Source: PALSA-1003 sp963741315
GTDB taxonomy: Bacteria > Pseudomonadota > Gammaproteobacteria > Burkholderiales > Casimicrobiaceae
Reading direction: 5' to 3'
Assembly: GCA_963741315.1 (NCBI GenBank)
Contig: CAVUHK010000002.1
Span: 186,001 to 250,000 of the forward strand
Length of the DNA stretch: 64,000 nucleotides
A program made the position numbers and the translations under genes. Positions 8,506-17,588 of this stretch are shown piece after piece. Every line of letters starts with the position of its first letter. Positions within the stretch are counted from its first letter, which is position 1. Below the pieces are notes generated by a model, which did no database searches, was not told the DNA's origin, and was given only the letters and a program-made list of their open reading frames with translations.

Positions 8506-9402
8506 TCATGCTGCCTTCTTCATGATGCGCAGGAACACCTGCTCCAGGTCGGCTTCCTGCAGCGAGAGTTCGGCGATCGCGATGTTCGACTCGCGCATCG
8601 CCGCGAGGAGGTTCTCCAGCTCGCGGTAGTCGGCGAGCGTGAGCAGGTAGGTCTGGCCCTCGTGCCGTTGCACGCGATCGGTCCACGCGCCGGGAAGTGC
8701 GGCGGCGGTCAGGCGCACCGTCAGGCCGGCGAAGCTCGACAGCAGGTTGTGCGTGGTGTCCAGTGCCACCACCTTGCCGGCCTTGAGCATGGCGATGCGT
8801 CCGCACAGCGCCTCGGCCTCTTCGAGATAATGCGTGGTGAGGATGATGGTGTGACCGTCGCGGTTGAGCTTGCGGATGAACGCCCACAGGCTCTGCCGCA
8901 GCTCGACGTCGACGCCCGCGGTCGGCTCGTCGAGAACGATCACCGGCGGCTTGTGGACGAGTGCCTGGCCGACCAGCACGCGGCGCTTCATCCCGCCGGA
9001 GAGCGCGCGCATGTTCGCGTCGGCGCGCGAGGTCAAGTCGAGATGGTGCAGGACTTCGTCGATCCAGTCGTCGTTGCCACGGATGCCGAAGTATCCGGCC
9101 TGGATGCGCAAGGTCTCCCGCACCGTGAAGAACGGATCGAATACCAGCTCCTGCGGGACGACGCCCAGCACGCGCCGTGCCAGGCGGTAGTCGGTGACCA
9201 CATCGTGACCCAGCACGCGCGCGCTGCCGCGGTCGGCGCGCGTGAGTCCGGCAAGTATGGAAATCAAAGTCGTCTTGCCGGCGCCGTTGGGGCCGAGCAA
9301 GCCGAAGAATTCACCGGGCATGACCTCGAGATCGACGCCGGCGAGCGCCTGGATCGCGCCGAAACGGCGCGCGACGTCGATGATTTCTACCGCGGGAGTC
9401 AT
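8506..9402 (-). CDS. ABC transporter ATP-binding protein (YadG-like)
   Basis: A 298-residue ATPase with Walker A GLLGPNGAGKTT near residue 34, signature LSGGMKRRVLVGQAL, Walker B VIVLDEPTAGVD and the H-loop LTTHYLEEAEALC. The C-terminal 80 residues form the extra domain usual in ABC-2 exporter ATPases. It is 37 bases upstream of the partner permease and 40 downstream of mlaB. Confidence 0.93.
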   Translation of the reverse strand: MTPAVEIIDVARRFGAIQALAGVDLEVMPGEFFGLLGPNGAGKTTLISILAGLTRADRGSARVLGHDVVTDYRLARRVLGVVPQELVFDPFFTVRETLRIQAGYFGIRGNDDWIDEVLHHLDLTSRADANMRALSGGMKRRVLVGQALVHKPPVIVLDEPTAGVDVELRQSLWAFIRKLNRDGHTIILTTHYLEEAEALCGRIAMLKAGKVVALDTTHNLLSSFAGLTVRLTAAALPGAWTDRVQRHEGQTYLLTLADYRELENLLAAMRESNIAIAELSLQEADLEQVFLRIMKKAA

Positions 9403-9442
9403 GGCTGCAGAACCGGTCGGGTACGGCGCGGCAATGGCCGCG

Positions 9443-9739
9443 TCAGGCGACGAGCAACTCCTCGACGCCGTAGAGCGTCGCCAGCGCCCGCATGCTCTGG
9501 GGCATGCCGGCGAAGGCGATCGGCTTGCCCTCGGTTGCCGCGCGCCGCGCCCACGACAGGACCAGTGCGACGCCGGCCGAATCGACGCGATCGACTGCGG
9601 TCAGGTCGATGATTCCGTCCTGCGGCATGCCGATCGCGGCGCTTGCCATGCGCACCGTCTCGACGGTATCCATCGACAGCGTTCCTGCCACCTGCCAACG
9701 GCCACCCGACACCTGCAGCGACGCAGCCCCCGCGCTCAT
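9443..9739 (-). CDS. mlaB: MlaB-like STAS protein
   Basis: A 98-residue single STAS domain. The predicted phosphorylation-loop region is VDRVDSAGVALVLSW, with the conserved D-S-A-G. By position at the end of the mla cluster it should be MlaB, the cytoplasmic STAS subunit that binds the MlaF ATPase. Its ATG overlaps the mlaC stop by four bases. Confidence 0.85.
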   Translation of the reverse strand: MSAGAASLQVSGGRWQVAGTLSMDTVETVRMASAAIGMPQDGIIDLTAVDRVDSAGVALVLSWARRAATEGKPIAFAGMPQSMRALATLYGVEELLVA

Positions 9740-10356
9740 TTGGTCGCGGTCGGGCCCGCGCTGTTCTTCTTCGCGAGCGTTGCGATCAGCCCGTCGATGC
9801 CGGAGCTCTTGACCGCGTCGTTGAACTCATCGCGATAGTTGGTGACCAGGCTCACGCCACCGACGATGACGTCGTAGGCCTTCCAGCCCTCGGGCAACTT
9901 TTCCATGCTGTAGTCGATCTGCACCGCCGCCTGCCCCGGTCGGCGCACCTCGGTGCGCACGGTCGCTTCGGTGTCGCCCGGATTCATGCGCAGCGGCTTG
10001 TAGTCCATCGTGTTGTCGCGGTAATTGGCCAGCGCGCCGGAATAGGTGCGCACCAGCAGCGACCGGAACTCGTCGGTCAGCTGCTTTTGCTGCTCGGGCG
10101 TCGCGGTGCGCCAGTTGCGGCCCATCGCCAGCGAGGTCATGCGCGCGAAATCGAAATTGGGCACCAGCTTGGTCTCGAGGATCTGCTTGGCCTTGGTCAG
10201 GTTGCCCGCCTGCAATTCCTTGTCGGAGCGCACCTGCGCGAGGATGTCCTCCGCGACGCGCTTGACTACCGCGTCCGGCGCCTCCTGCGCGCTGGCGACG
10301 CAGGCCACGAAGGCCAGCGACAACAGCGAAGCGCCCAATGCTCGAATGCGAATCAT
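9736..10356 (-). CDS. mlaC: Periplasmic phospholipid shuttle MlaC
   Basis: MlaC carries phospholipid between the outer-membrane MlaA complex and the inner-membrane MlaFEDB complex. The 206-residue protein starts with a signal peptide (MIRIRALGASLLSLAFVACV, cleavage probably near ASA-QE) followed by the tolerance-protein/Ttg2 fold with TKAKQILETKLVPNFDF and YDVIVGGVSLVTNYRDEF. The open frame extends another 81 codons upstream, but the signal peptide fixes the start at 10356. Confidence 0.93.
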   Translation of the reverse strand: MIRIRALGASLLSLAFVACVASAQEAPDAVVKRVAEDILAQVRSDKELQAGNLTKAKQILETKLVPNFDFARMTSLAMGRNWRTATPEQQKQLTDEFRSLLVRTYSGALANYRDNTMDYKPLRMNPGDTEATVRTEVRRPGQAAVQIDYSMEKLPEGWKAYDVIVGGVSLVTNYRDEFNDAVKSSGIDGLIATLAKKNSAGPTATK

Positions 10357-10456
10357 CTTGTTCCTTTGGTTTACGCGTACAGCCACAGACAGCACGCCCT
10401 GTCGCTGGTTCCTCGTTGCCGGCAACGGCCGCGGTTCGCGCGATGCCGGGGCCGGG

Positions 10457-11182
10457 CTATTCGCCGTCGTCTTCCTCGGGCGGCGGCTTGCCGTCGTAGA
10501 CCTGGTAGCGACGCGCGCGCAGGTAGGCATTGCGAATGAAGCGATAGCGATCGAGCGCCGCCGCGTCGACCATCGATTCGGTACCCAGCGCGTTCGCACG
10601 CGCGTTGACGTAGCCGACGCCCCAGATCGAGTTGCGCAACGGGACGTTGGCGAAGATGTACGTGGTCGGTCCGAGATACGCCCGGATCGCGGTTCCCGTG
10701 CCGTCGCGCAGCGTGGTCGGACCGAGCAGCGGCACGAAGAAGTACGGGCCCTGCGGGAAGCCCCACTTGCCGAAGGTGATGCCGAAGTCCTGCGTGTGCC
10801 GCTCGATACCCATCATCGAGGCCAGGTCGAATATGCCGGCAACGCCGAAGGTACTGTTGAGCAGCACGCGACCGAAGTCGTCGCCGGCCCGATAGCCGTT
10901 GCCTTCGAGCACGTTGTTGATGCCGATGAACAGGTCCTCGATGTTGCCGAAGAAATTCGTCACGACGCTGCGGATCGGTTCGGGCGTGTACTTGACGTAG
11001 GCCTCGGCGACCGGCTTGACCACGTTGCCGTCGACCACGTCGTGCACCTCCAGCATCGTCCGATTGAAGGGCTCGAAGGGATCGACGCGCGACTGCGTGG
11101 TCGCGCAGCCCGAAAGGAGCAGCACGGCGAACACCATGGCTGCGGCGTACCCGCGCTGGCGCGCGGCGACTGCTGGCTTCAT
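10457..11182 (-). CDS. mlaA: Outer-membrane lipoprotein MlaA (VacJ)
   Basis: Outer-membrane component that removes mislocalised phospholipids from the outer leaflet. The 241-residue protein has a lipoprotein signal peptide with lipobox LLSGC (Cys about residue 26), then the hallmark DPFEPFNRTMLEVHD and GFPQGPYFFVPLLGPTTLRDG. It is placed between mlaD and mlaC, as in many betaproteobacteria where vacJ is part of the mla operon. The end is acidic (PPPEEDDGE). It overlaps mlaD by four bases. Confidence 0.95.
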   Translation of the reverse strand: MKPAVAARQRGYAAAMVFAVLLLSGCATTQSRVDPFEPFNRTMLEVHDVVDGNVVKPVAEAYVKYTPEPIRSVVTNFFGNIEDLFIGINNVLEGNGYRAGDDFGRVLLNSTFGVAGIFDLASMMGIERHTQDFGITFGKWGFPQGPYFFVPLLGPTTLRDGTGTAIRAYLGPTTYIFANVPLRNSIWGVGYVNARANALGTESMVDAAALDRYRFIRNAYLRARRYQVYDGKPPPEEDDGE

Positions 11183-11658
11183 TTTTTGCTCCCGCCGCCG
11201 GCGGGATCGGCGGCCTTGTCGAACAGGAACTGGCTGATCAACTTTTCCATGATCAATGCCGACTGCGTCTTGGTGATTCGCTCGCCGTCCTTGAGCATCA
11301 CGCTGTCGCCGCCGGCATCGAGGCCGACGTACACCTCGCCGAGCAGGCCGGAAGTGTTGATCGACGCGATGGTGTCGCGGCTGAATGAATACTGGTTGTC
11401 GACGCGCAACGTCACCAGCGCCTCGTAGGTCTTGGGGTTGAGCCGGACGTTCTCCACCCGTCCCACCAGCACTCCCGCCACCTTGACCGGCGCGCGCAGC
11501 TTCAGGCCGCCAATGTTGTCGAAATTGGCCTCGATCCTGTAGCCCTGCGTGCGGTCCAGCGTCAGCAGGTTGCCGACCTTGAGCGCCAGGAACAGGATCG
11601 CGCCGAAGCCGATGGCCACGAAGATGCCGACCCAGAGATCGATCGCCGAACGGTTCAT
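11179..11658 (-). CDS. mlaD: MCE-domain protein MlaD
   Basis: Inner-membrane anchored, periplasmic MCE protein that forms the hexameric ring on MlaE. The 159 residues comprise one N-terminal membrane helix (about 8-29) and a single MCE domain with FDNIGGLKLRAPVKVAGVLVG and the GLLGEVYVGLDAGG motif. Its start overlaps the mlaE stop by four bases. Confidence 0.96.
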   Translation of the reverse strand: MNRSAIDLWVGIFVAIGFGAILFLALKVGNLLTLDRTQGYRIEANFDNIGGLKLRAPVKVAGVLVGRVENVRLNPKTYEALVTLRVDNQYSFSRDTIASINTSGLLGEVYVGLDAGGDSVMLKDGERITKTQSALIMEKLISQFLFDKAADPAGGGSKK

Positions 11659-12467
11659 ACGTTGCCCGCGCGAAACATGAATACGGTCATGACGAAATCC
11701 AGCGCGAGGATCGCCAGCGACGAGATGACGACGGTACGCGTGGTCGCCGTCGACACGCCTTCGGCGGTCGGCTTGGCATCGTAGCCCTCGAACACGGCGA
11801 TCAACGACACCGCGATCCCGAAGACGACGCTCTTGATGATGCCGTTGGTGATGTCGGGCCAGAAATCGACCGCGGCCTGCATCTGACCCCAGAAGGCGCC
11901 GCCGTCGATGCCGATGAGCTTCACGCCGACCAGGTAGCCGCCGAAAATTCCGAACGCCGAGAACAGCGCCGCAAGCAGCGGCATCGAAATCACGCCGCCC
12001 CAGAACCGCGGCGCAATCACCCGCGCCAGAGGATCGACCGCCATCATCTCCATCGCCGCAAGCTGCTCGGTGGTCTTCATCAGGCCGATCTCGGCGGTGA
12101 TCGCCGAACCGGCGCGACTGGCGAAGAGCAGCCCCGCGACGACCGGCCCGAGCTCGCGCACCAGAGACAGTGCGACCAGGATCCCGAGCTGCTCGTCGGC
12201 GCCGTAGCGCTTGAGCGTCTCGTATCCCTGCAACGAGAGCACCATGCCGACGAACAGGCCGGACAGCAGGATGATCACCAGCGAGAGCACGCCCGCGAAG
12301 TAGATCTCGCGCATGGTCAGCCCGAAGCGGATGAACGCCTGCGGCGAATGCCAGATGACCGCCACCAGGAAACGGCTGGCGAAACCGAGCCGGCTGAGGC
12401 TGCCGGTCACCGCCGCGCCGAGGCGGCGCAGGCTGCCGGCGACGCCGCTGTGCACGTCAGTGGACAT
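11655..12467 (-). CDS. mlaE: Phospholipid transport permease MlaE
   Basis: Permease of the Mla ABC system. The 270-residue protein has the MlaE/YrbE fold with five or so membrane helices and the motifs SLVRELGPVVAGLLFASRAG, EIGLMKTTEQLAAMEMM and FEGYDAKPTAEGVSTATTRTVV. The frame is open further upstream, but the ATG at 12467 (MSTDVHSGVAG) gives the family length and overlaps mlaF by 11 bases. Confidence 0.95.
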   Translation of the reverse strand: MSTDVHSGVAGSLRRLGAAVTGSLSRLGFASRFLVAVIWHSPQAFIRFGLTMREIYFAGVLSLVIILLSGLFVGMVLSLQGYETLKRYGADEQLGILVALSLVRELGPVVAGLLFASRAGSAITAEIGLMKTTEQLAAMEMMAVDPLARVIAPRFWGGVISMPLLAALFSAFGIFGGYLVGVKLIGIDGGAFWGQMQAAVDFWPDITNGIIKSVVFGIAVSLIAVFEGYDAKPTAEGVSTATTRTVVISSLAILALDFVMTVFMFRAGNV

Positions 12468-13320
12468 CGGCGAAGAGCTCCTGGCGATACTCCGGCGCGG
12501 GGTAATGGAAGGGCACCGGCCCGTCGGTCTCGCCGTCGACGAACTGGCGCACGAACGGATCCTTCGAGGCACGCACCTCGTCCGGCGTACCTTGCGCGAT
12601 GATGCGGCCTTCGGACACGAAGTAGAGGTAGTCGACGATCTTCAACGACTCGTAGACGTCGTGCGTAACCACCACCGAGGTCGTGTCCAGCGCGTCATTG
12701 AGCGTGCGGATGAGCTGGCCGACGACGCCCAGCGAAATCGGGTCGAGCCCCGCAAAGGGCTCGTCGTACATCACCAGCATGGGGTCGAGCGCGATGGCGC
12801 GAGCCAGCGCGACGCGGCGCGCCATTCCGCCCGAGAGTTCGGCCGGCATCAGGTTCGCGGTGCCGCGCAGGCCGACAGCGTTCAACTTCATCAGTACCAG
12901 GTCGCGGATGAGTTCCTCGTCGAGCTTGGTGTGCTCGCGCATCGGAAACGCGATGTTCTCGAACACGCTCATGTCGGTGAACAGCGCGCCGAACTGGAAC
13001 AGCATGCCGCATCGGCGCCGCATCGCGTAGAGCGCTTCGGCATCCAAGTCGGGCACCGATTGCCCGGCGACGAAGACTTTCCCGGACTGCGGCTTCAGCT
13101 GTCCGCCGATCAAGCGCAGGATCGTGGTCTTGCCGCAGCCGCTGCCGCCCATGATCGCAACGATCTTGCCGCGCGGTACTTTCATCGTGATGCCACGCAG
13201 CACCGGCCGGCGATCGTAACCGAAGGAAACGTTGTCGAGCTCGATCGCGGCCGCGTCCGGATCGGGGTAGCGGTTTTCGGTCAGCGAAGCGGGGGAACTG
13301 GCGATGGGTGCGGCCGACAT
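12457..13320 (-). CDS. mlaF: Phospholipid transport ATPase MlaF
   Basis: ATPase of the Mla complex. Walker A is GGSGCGKTT, the signature LSGGMARRVALARAI, Walker B MLVMYDEPFAGLDPI and the H-loop VVTHDVYE. From the ATG at 13320, preceded by AGGAAAG, the protein has 287 residues; an upstream in-frame ATG at 13383 would add 21 non-conserved residues. It is the first gene of the mla run, and a TACAAT box lies about 35 bases upstream. Confidence 0.94.
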   Translation of the reverse strand: MSAAPIASSPASLTENRYPDPDAAAIELDNVSFGYDRRPVLRGITMKVPRGKIVAIMGGSGCGKTTILRLIGGQLKPQSGKVFVAGQSVPDLDAEALYAMRRRCGMLFQFGALFTDMSVFENIAFPMREHTKLDEELIRDLVLMKLNAVGLRGTANLMPAELSGGMARRVALARAIALDPMLVMYDEPFAGLDPISLGVVGQLIRTLNDALDTTSVVVTHDVYESLKIVDYLYFVSEGRIIAQGTPDEVRASKDPFVRQFVDGETDGPVPFHYPAPEYRQELFADVH

Positions 13321-13354
13321 CGTCGAGACGTTCTTCTTTCCTGCGGGGACGACG

Positions 13355-13360
13355 ATTGTA
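13355..13360 (-). promoter_or_regulatory. Candidate -10 box of the mla operon
   Basis: TACAAT on the minus strand, about 34 bases before the chosen mlaF start, followed by an AGGAAAG ribosome-binding site. No strong -35 is seen. It would serve mlaFEDACB and possibly the genes down to murA. Confidence 0.45.
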
Positions 13361-13401
13361 ACGGGTTCACCGTATCGGGACAACGACGCAGCCGTCCGTG
13401 T

Positions 13402-15363
13402 TCAACCCCGATGCAGCCTTCGCTCCGCCAGCGCGAGATTTGCGGGCTTGCCCAGCAGCACGACGACGTCGCCGGCCTCGAAGCGATCGGTGGGCTGCGG
13501 CACCACCGACCGTGCACCGTGTCGGCGCACGCCGGTGATTTCGACGATCTCGCCCAGTTCGAGCTCGGCGATCGACTTGCCGACCGCCTTGGAGCGCTCG
13601 CGCAGCAGCACCGTGTGCAGACGCGCCTGCAGATTGTCGGAGGCGTCGGCGGTGTCGGTCGCGCCGTGGAAGAAGCCGCGAAACAGGCTGTAGCGCTCCT
13701 CGCGAATGGCGCGAATACGATCGAGCACGCGACTGAGCGGCACGCCGAGCAGCAGCAGAGAATGCGACGCGAGCATCAGACTGCCCTCGAGCACTTCGGG
13801 CACCACTTCGGCCGCGCCGGCCTTGAGCAGTCGATCGAGCTCGCTGTCGTCGAGCGTGCGCACGACCACGGGCACCTCCGGCCGTTCCTGGCGCACGTGA
13901 TGCAGGATCTTGAGCGCGCCCGCCGTATCGGCGAAAGTAACCACGACTGCGCGCGCCTTGGCGAGTCCCGCCGCGACCAGCGCTTCGCGCCGACCCGCGT
14001 CGCCATACACGACGCTGCCGTCGCCGCCCGATTCGCGCACTCGCTCCGGATCTTCGTCAAGCGCCAGGTATCCGATGTCCTCGGCTTCCAGCAACCGCGC
14101 CAGGTTCTGGCCGCTGCGCCCGTAACCGCAGATGATGACGTGATCCTGGCGTGTCATCGTGCGTGCCGCAATCTGCGTCACCTGCGCGGCGCGCGCCAGC
14201 CAGTCGTTGGCGGTGAGCCTTCGCACCAGCGGATCGGAGAACTGGATCACGAACGGTGCCGCGAGCATCGACAGCACCATCGCCGCGAGCACCAGTTGCG
14301 CGAGTGTCGGGCTCACCACATCCAGGTCGGTCGCCATCGCCAGCATGACGATCGCGAATTCGCCCGCCTGCCCGAGGTAGATCCCGGTGCGCAGCGCCGT
14401 GCCCAGCGGCGCGCGAAACAGTCGAGCCAGCACGACGATGAGCAGCACCTTCAGGAGCACCGGACCGATCAGGAACAGCAACACCCAGCCGAAGTTCGCG
14501 CCGACCACCGCCAGGTCGAGGTTCATGCCCACCGTGATGAAGAAAAGGCCCACGAACACATCGCGAAACGGCTTGATGTCTTCCTCGACCTGATAACGGT
14601 ACTCGGTTTCCGCGATCAGCATTCCGGCCAGAAACGCGCCCAGCGCATACGACAGTCCGGCCATCTTGGTGATCGCCGCCATGCCCAGCGTCACCAGCAG
14701 GATGTTGATCATGAACAATTCCGGCGAGCGCAGTCGCGCGATGAGCGTGAACCACGCGCGCGTCGGCTTCTGGCCGAAGAACAGGATCACGCCCAACGCG
14801 ACCGCCGCCTTTCCGCCGGCGATCGCGAGCGACACCAGGAGCGTGTCGCCGCCGCTGGCCAGCGTCGGCGTCGCGATCAGGAACGCGACCACCGCCAGAT
14901 CCTGGAACAGCAGGATGGCCATGACGTCGCGGCCGTGCGGCGAGCCGAGCTCGTTGCGCTCGGCGAGTAGCTTCGACACGATTGCAGTCGAACTCATCGC
15001 CAGCGCACCACCGAGCGCAAAACCGGCGAGCCAGCCGTAATGCAGCAGGTGCAGGCCGACCATTGCGAAAATGGTGGTGATCGCGACCTGCGCCATTCCC
15101 AGTCCGAACACCGAACCGCTCATCGCCTTGAGTTGCGGCAGGCTGAATTCGAGTCCGATCGAGAACATCAGGAACACGATGCCGAATTCGGCCAAATCGC
15201 GCACCGCGGCGTTGTCGGGCACCAATGCAAACGCATGCGGTCCCAGCACGGTGCCGACGATCAGGTAGCCGAGGATCGGCGGCAGGCGCAGCAGGCGGCA
15301 CGCGACGACCACCACGACCGCTGCGCCCAGCAGCAACAGGATGATGATGAGCGTGTGTGGCAT
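13402..15363 (-). CDS. Kef-type monovalent cation:proton antiporter with RCK domain
   Basis: A 653-residue CPA2 antiporter: about 12 N-terminal membrane helices (residues 1-380) with GYLIVGTVLGPHAF, FGIVFLMFSIGLEFS and SSTAIVSKLLAERNE, then a TrkA-N/RCK domain starting VIICGYGRSGQNLARLLEAE (Rossmann GxGxxG), and a TrkA-C domain at the end with VGKSIAELELGEIVEITGV. It resembles KefB/KefC or YbaL; the exact ion and glutathione gating cannot be told. It diverges from kdsD. A TACATT box ends six bases before the ATG, so its mRNA may be leaderless. Confidence 0.93.
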   Translation of the reverse strand: MPHTLIIILLLLGAAVVVVVACRLLRLPPILGYLIVGTVLGPHAFALVPDNAAVRDLAEFGIVFLMFSIGLEFSLPQLKAMSGSVFGLGMAQVAITTIFAMVGLHLLHYGWLAGFALGGALAMSSTAIVSKLLAERNELGSPHGRDVMAILLFQDLAVVAFLIATPTLASGGDTLLVSLAIAGGKAAVALGVILFFGQKPTRAWFTLIARLRSPELFMINILLVTLGMAAITKMAGLSYALGAFLAGMLIAETEYRYQVEEDIKPFRDVFVGLFFITVGMNLDLAVVGANFGWVLLFLIGPVLLKVLLIVVLARLFRAPLGTALRTGIYLGQAGEFAIVMLAMATDLDVVSPTLAQLVLAAMVLSMLAAPFVIQFSDPLVRRLTANDWLARAAQVTQIAARTMTRQDHVIICGYGRSGQNLARLLEAEDIGYLALDEDPERVRESGGDGSVVYGDAGRREALVAAGLAKARAVVVTFADTAGALKILHHVRQERPEVPVVVRTLDDSELDRLLKAGAAEVVPEVLEGSLMLASHSLLLLGVPLSRVLDRIRAIREERYSLFRGFFHGATDTADASDNLQARLHTVLLRERSKAVGKSIAELELGEIVEITGVRRHGARSVVPQPTDRFEAGDVVVLLGKPANLALAERRLHRG

Positions 15364-15369
15364 CGAACG

Positions 15370-15375
15370 AATGTA
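15370..15375 (-). promoter_or_regulatory. Extended -10 box of the Kef-type gene
   Basis: On the minus strand TGC precedes TACATT, an extended -10, followed by exactly six bases and then the ATG at 15363. That places the transcription start on or next to the start codon. Confidence 0.5.
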
Positions 15376-15384
15376 GCACAGGGT

Positions 15385-15402
15385 CCCGGGCTGACGCCCG
15401 GG
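15385..15402. promoter_or_regulatory. Perfect palindrome between the Kef-type gene and kdsD
   Basis: CCCGGGC, four-base spacer TGAC, GCCCGGG: a 7+7 perfect inverted repeat in the 81-base divergent gap, between the two opposed -10 boxes. It could be an operator or simply a GC-rich hairpin. Confidence 0.35.
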
Positions 15403-15432
15403 GGCGCCGGGGTCGCACAAGGGGCAGCAGGG

Positions 15433-15438
15433 TATACT
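15433..15438 (+). promoter_or_regulatory. -10 box of kdsD
   Basis: TATACT, then six bases, then the kdsD ATG at 15445. The spacing suggests a leaderless transcript. No convincing -35. Confidence 0.5.
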
Positions 15439-15444
15439 TTGGGC

Positions 15445-16461
15445 ATGGCTACAGGCGCCGCGGAAACTTTGTCGACAATGCGTGGAATCGACCCGCAGCG
15501 TGCTCTTGCGTTGGGTCGCGAAGTGCTCGCCACAGAGGCCGCCGCGATCCGCTCGCTCGAAGGCCGGCTGGGCAGCACGTTCCTCGCGGCAGCGCGCGTC
15601 CTCTATGGTTGCCGCGGCCGCGTTGTGGTCACCGGCATTGGCAAGTCGGGGCACATCGCGCGCAAGCTCGCGGCGACCCTGGCATCGACCGGCACGCCGG
15701 CGTTTTTCGTTCACGCCGCCGAAGCGAGCCACGGCGATCTGGGCATGATCACCGCCGAGGACGTCGTACTGCTGCTGTCGAATTCCGGCGAGACCGACGA
15801 ACTGGTGTCGCTGGTCCCGCACCTGAAGCGCCAGGGCGCGCAATTGATCGCGCTGACCGGCAACGAGGAGTCGTCGCTGGCGCAGGCCGCCGACGTCCAT
15901 CTCGACGCCAGCGTCGACGCCGAAGCGTGTCCGCTCGGACTCGCGCCTACGGCCAGCACGACCGCGGCGCTGGCGCTGGGCGACGCGCTGGCGCTGACGC
16001 TGCTCGATGCGCGCGGCTTTTCGGTCGAAGACTTCGCGCGCTCGCATCCCGGCGGCGCGCTGGGACGGCGCCTGCTGACGCACGTGCGCGACGTCATGCG
16101 CACCGGAGCCGCGGTTCCCGTTGTGCAGCTCGGCGCGACGCTCTCCGACGCCGTCGTCGAGATGAGCGGCAAAGGCATGGGCATGACCGCGGTGATCGAC
16201 GCCGACGCGCGTGTGGCCGGCATCTTCACCGACGGCGACCTGCGCCGCTGCCTGGCGCGCGTCGCCGACTTCGCCACCGCGCGCGTCGACGCGCTGATGA
16301 CGCTGCGTCCGCGCAGCATCGGCCCGGACGAACTGGCGATCGATTGCGTGGAGTTGATGGAGGCCGCGCCGAAAGTCAGCCAGTTGCTGGTCGTCGACGA
16401 CAGCGAACGGCTGGTGGGCGCACTGCACTTGCACGACCTCTTCCGCGCCAAGGTCGTATGA
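15445..16461 (+). CDS. kdsD: D-arabinose 5-phosphate isomerase KdsD
   Basis: Makes D-arabinose 5-phosphate for Kdo, the inner-core sugar of LPS. The 338 residues hold a SIS domain (VVTGIGKSGHIARKLAATLASTG, SNSGETDELVSLV) followed by two CBS repeats (DVMRTGAAVPVV and DALMTLRPRSI regions). An internal ATG at 15478 would give 327 residues, nearer the E. coli length, but the first ATG follows a -10 box by six bases. The stop overlaps kdsC by four bases and begins the LPS operon. Confidence 0.95.
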   Translation: MATGAAETLSTMRGIDPQRALALGREVLATEAAAIRSLEGRLGSTFLAAARVLYGCRGRVVVTGIGKSGHIARKLAATLASTGTPAFFVHAAEASHGDLGMITAEDVVLLLSNSGETDELVSLVPHLKRQGAQLIALTGNEESSLAQAADVHLDASVDAEACPLGLAPTASTTAALALGDALALTLLDARGFSVEDFARSHPGGALGRRLLTHVRDVMRTGAAVPVVQLGATLSDAVVEMSGKGMGMTAVIDADARVAGIFTDGDLRRCLARVADFATARVDALMTLRPRSIGPDELAIDCVELMEAAPKVSQLLVVDDSERLVGALHLHDLFRAKVV

Positions 16462-16988
16462 CGACCGCGGACCTTCACGCGCGGGCGCAGCGACTGCGGC
16501 TCTTGACCTGCGACGTCGACGGTGTGCTCACCGACGGCAAGATCTACTGCGCCGGCGACGGCGGCGAGTTCAAGGCCTTTTCCGCGCAGGATGGGCTGGG
16601 CATGAAGATGCTCGAGCAGTCCGGAATCGTCGTCGCGTGGATCACCGGCGGTTCCGCGCCGGCGGTGAGCGCGCGCGCAAAGATGCTCGGCGTGAAGCGC
16701 GTCATGCTGGGCGCGGAGCACAAGCTCGCGCCGTGGGAGCGGCTGTGCCAGGAACTCGGTGTCGCGGCGGAAGATTGCGCGCACATCGGCGATGACCTGC
16801 CCGATCTGCCGTTGCTGCGCCGCTGCGGCCTGGCATTGACCGTGCCGCACGCGCCCGAGCTGGTCAAGCGCCACGCGCACTACGTCACGCGCGCCGAAGG
16901 CGGTGCCGGCGCGGTGCGCGAAGTGTGCGAAATGATCCTCGCCGCCCGCGGCGAACTCGAACCCCTGCTGCAGGCCTACATCCAGTGA
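16458..16988 (+). CDS. kdsC: Kdo-8-phosphate phosphatase KdsC
   Basis: HAD-superfamily phosphatase releasing Kdo from Kdo-8-phosphate. The 176-residue protein has no cap domain, as expected for the tetrameric KdsC class. Motif I is LLTCDVDGVLTDGKIY, motif II the TGG in VAWITGG, and motif IV HIGDDLPDLPLL. It overlaps kdsD (ATGA) and lptC (GTGA). Confidence 0.97.
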   Translation: MTTADLHARAQRLRLLTCDVDGVLTDGKIYCAGDGGEFKAFSAQDGLGMKMLEQSGIVVAWITGGSAPAVSARAKMLGVKRVMLGAEHKLAPWERLCQELGVAAEDCAHIGDDLPDLPLLRRCGLALTVPHAPELVKRHAHYVTRAEGGAGAVREVCEMILAARGELEPLLQAYIQ

Positions 16989-17584
16989 CCACAAGGCAAC
17001 GCCTGCTGGACCGGCTCATCGCGTGGTCGCCACTGCTGATGCTCGCCAGCTTTGCCGCGCTGACTTACTGGCTGAACGCGCAGATCATGGTCGGCGCGCC
17101 GAAATTCGACGGTTCAGGCCGTCACGATCCCGACCTGTTCATCGAGAATGTCCATGCTGTGGGCCTCGACGAGAAGGGTCGCATTCGCCAGGCGCTCACC
17201 GCCGGTCGCGCTCTGCACTTTCCCGACGACGACACGACCCACTTCGACACTCCCCTGATCACCTTCAACGATCCGGACAGGCCAAAATTGTCGATTACCG
17301 CCGACCACGCCATCGTCACCGGCGACCGGGAGCACGCCTATTTTTCCGGCAACGTCAAAGGCGTTCGCGAGGCAAGCGCGACCGACCCCGGCGACGGGCC
17401 CGTGGTGCTCACCAGCGAGTACCTGCACGTGATCCCGAAGGAGGATCGCGTGGTCACCGACAAGGCTGTGACGATCACCGACCCGCGTGGGATAATCAAT
17501 TCCGTCGGAATGGAATTCGACAATCGCACCAAGAAGGTCAAGTTCGCCTCGCGCGTCAGTGGTCAACTACAGCCGAAGAAATAG
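16985..17584 (+). CDS. lptC: LPS transport protein LptC
   Basis: Single-pass inner-membrane protein that passes LPS from LptB2FG to LptA. The 199 residues include one N-terminal membrane helix (about 13-32, SPLLMLASFAALTYWL) and a periplasmic beta-jellyroll with FDGSGRHDPDLFIENVH. A GTG start at 16985 overlapping the kdsC stop is preferred to an ATG 60 bases upstream inside kdsC, because the helix then sits at the usual place. Confidence 0.92.
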   Translation: MTTRQRLLDRLIAWSPLLMLASFAALTYWLNAQIMVGAPKFDGSGRHDPDLFIENVHAVGLDEKGRIRQALTAGRALHFPDDDTTHFDTPLITFNDPDRPKLSITADHAIVTGDREHAYFSGNVKGVREASATDPGDGPVVLTSEYLHVIPKEDRVVTDKAVTITDPRGIINSVGMEFDNRTKKVKFASRVSGQLQPKK

Positions 17585-17588
17585 CACC

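Noticed and set aside
12313..14970. Long open frame on the plus strand opposite mlaF and the Kef-type gene
   Set aside because: It reads His/Arg/Asp-rich nonsense against two well-conserved genes; typical antisense shadow in GC-rich DNA.
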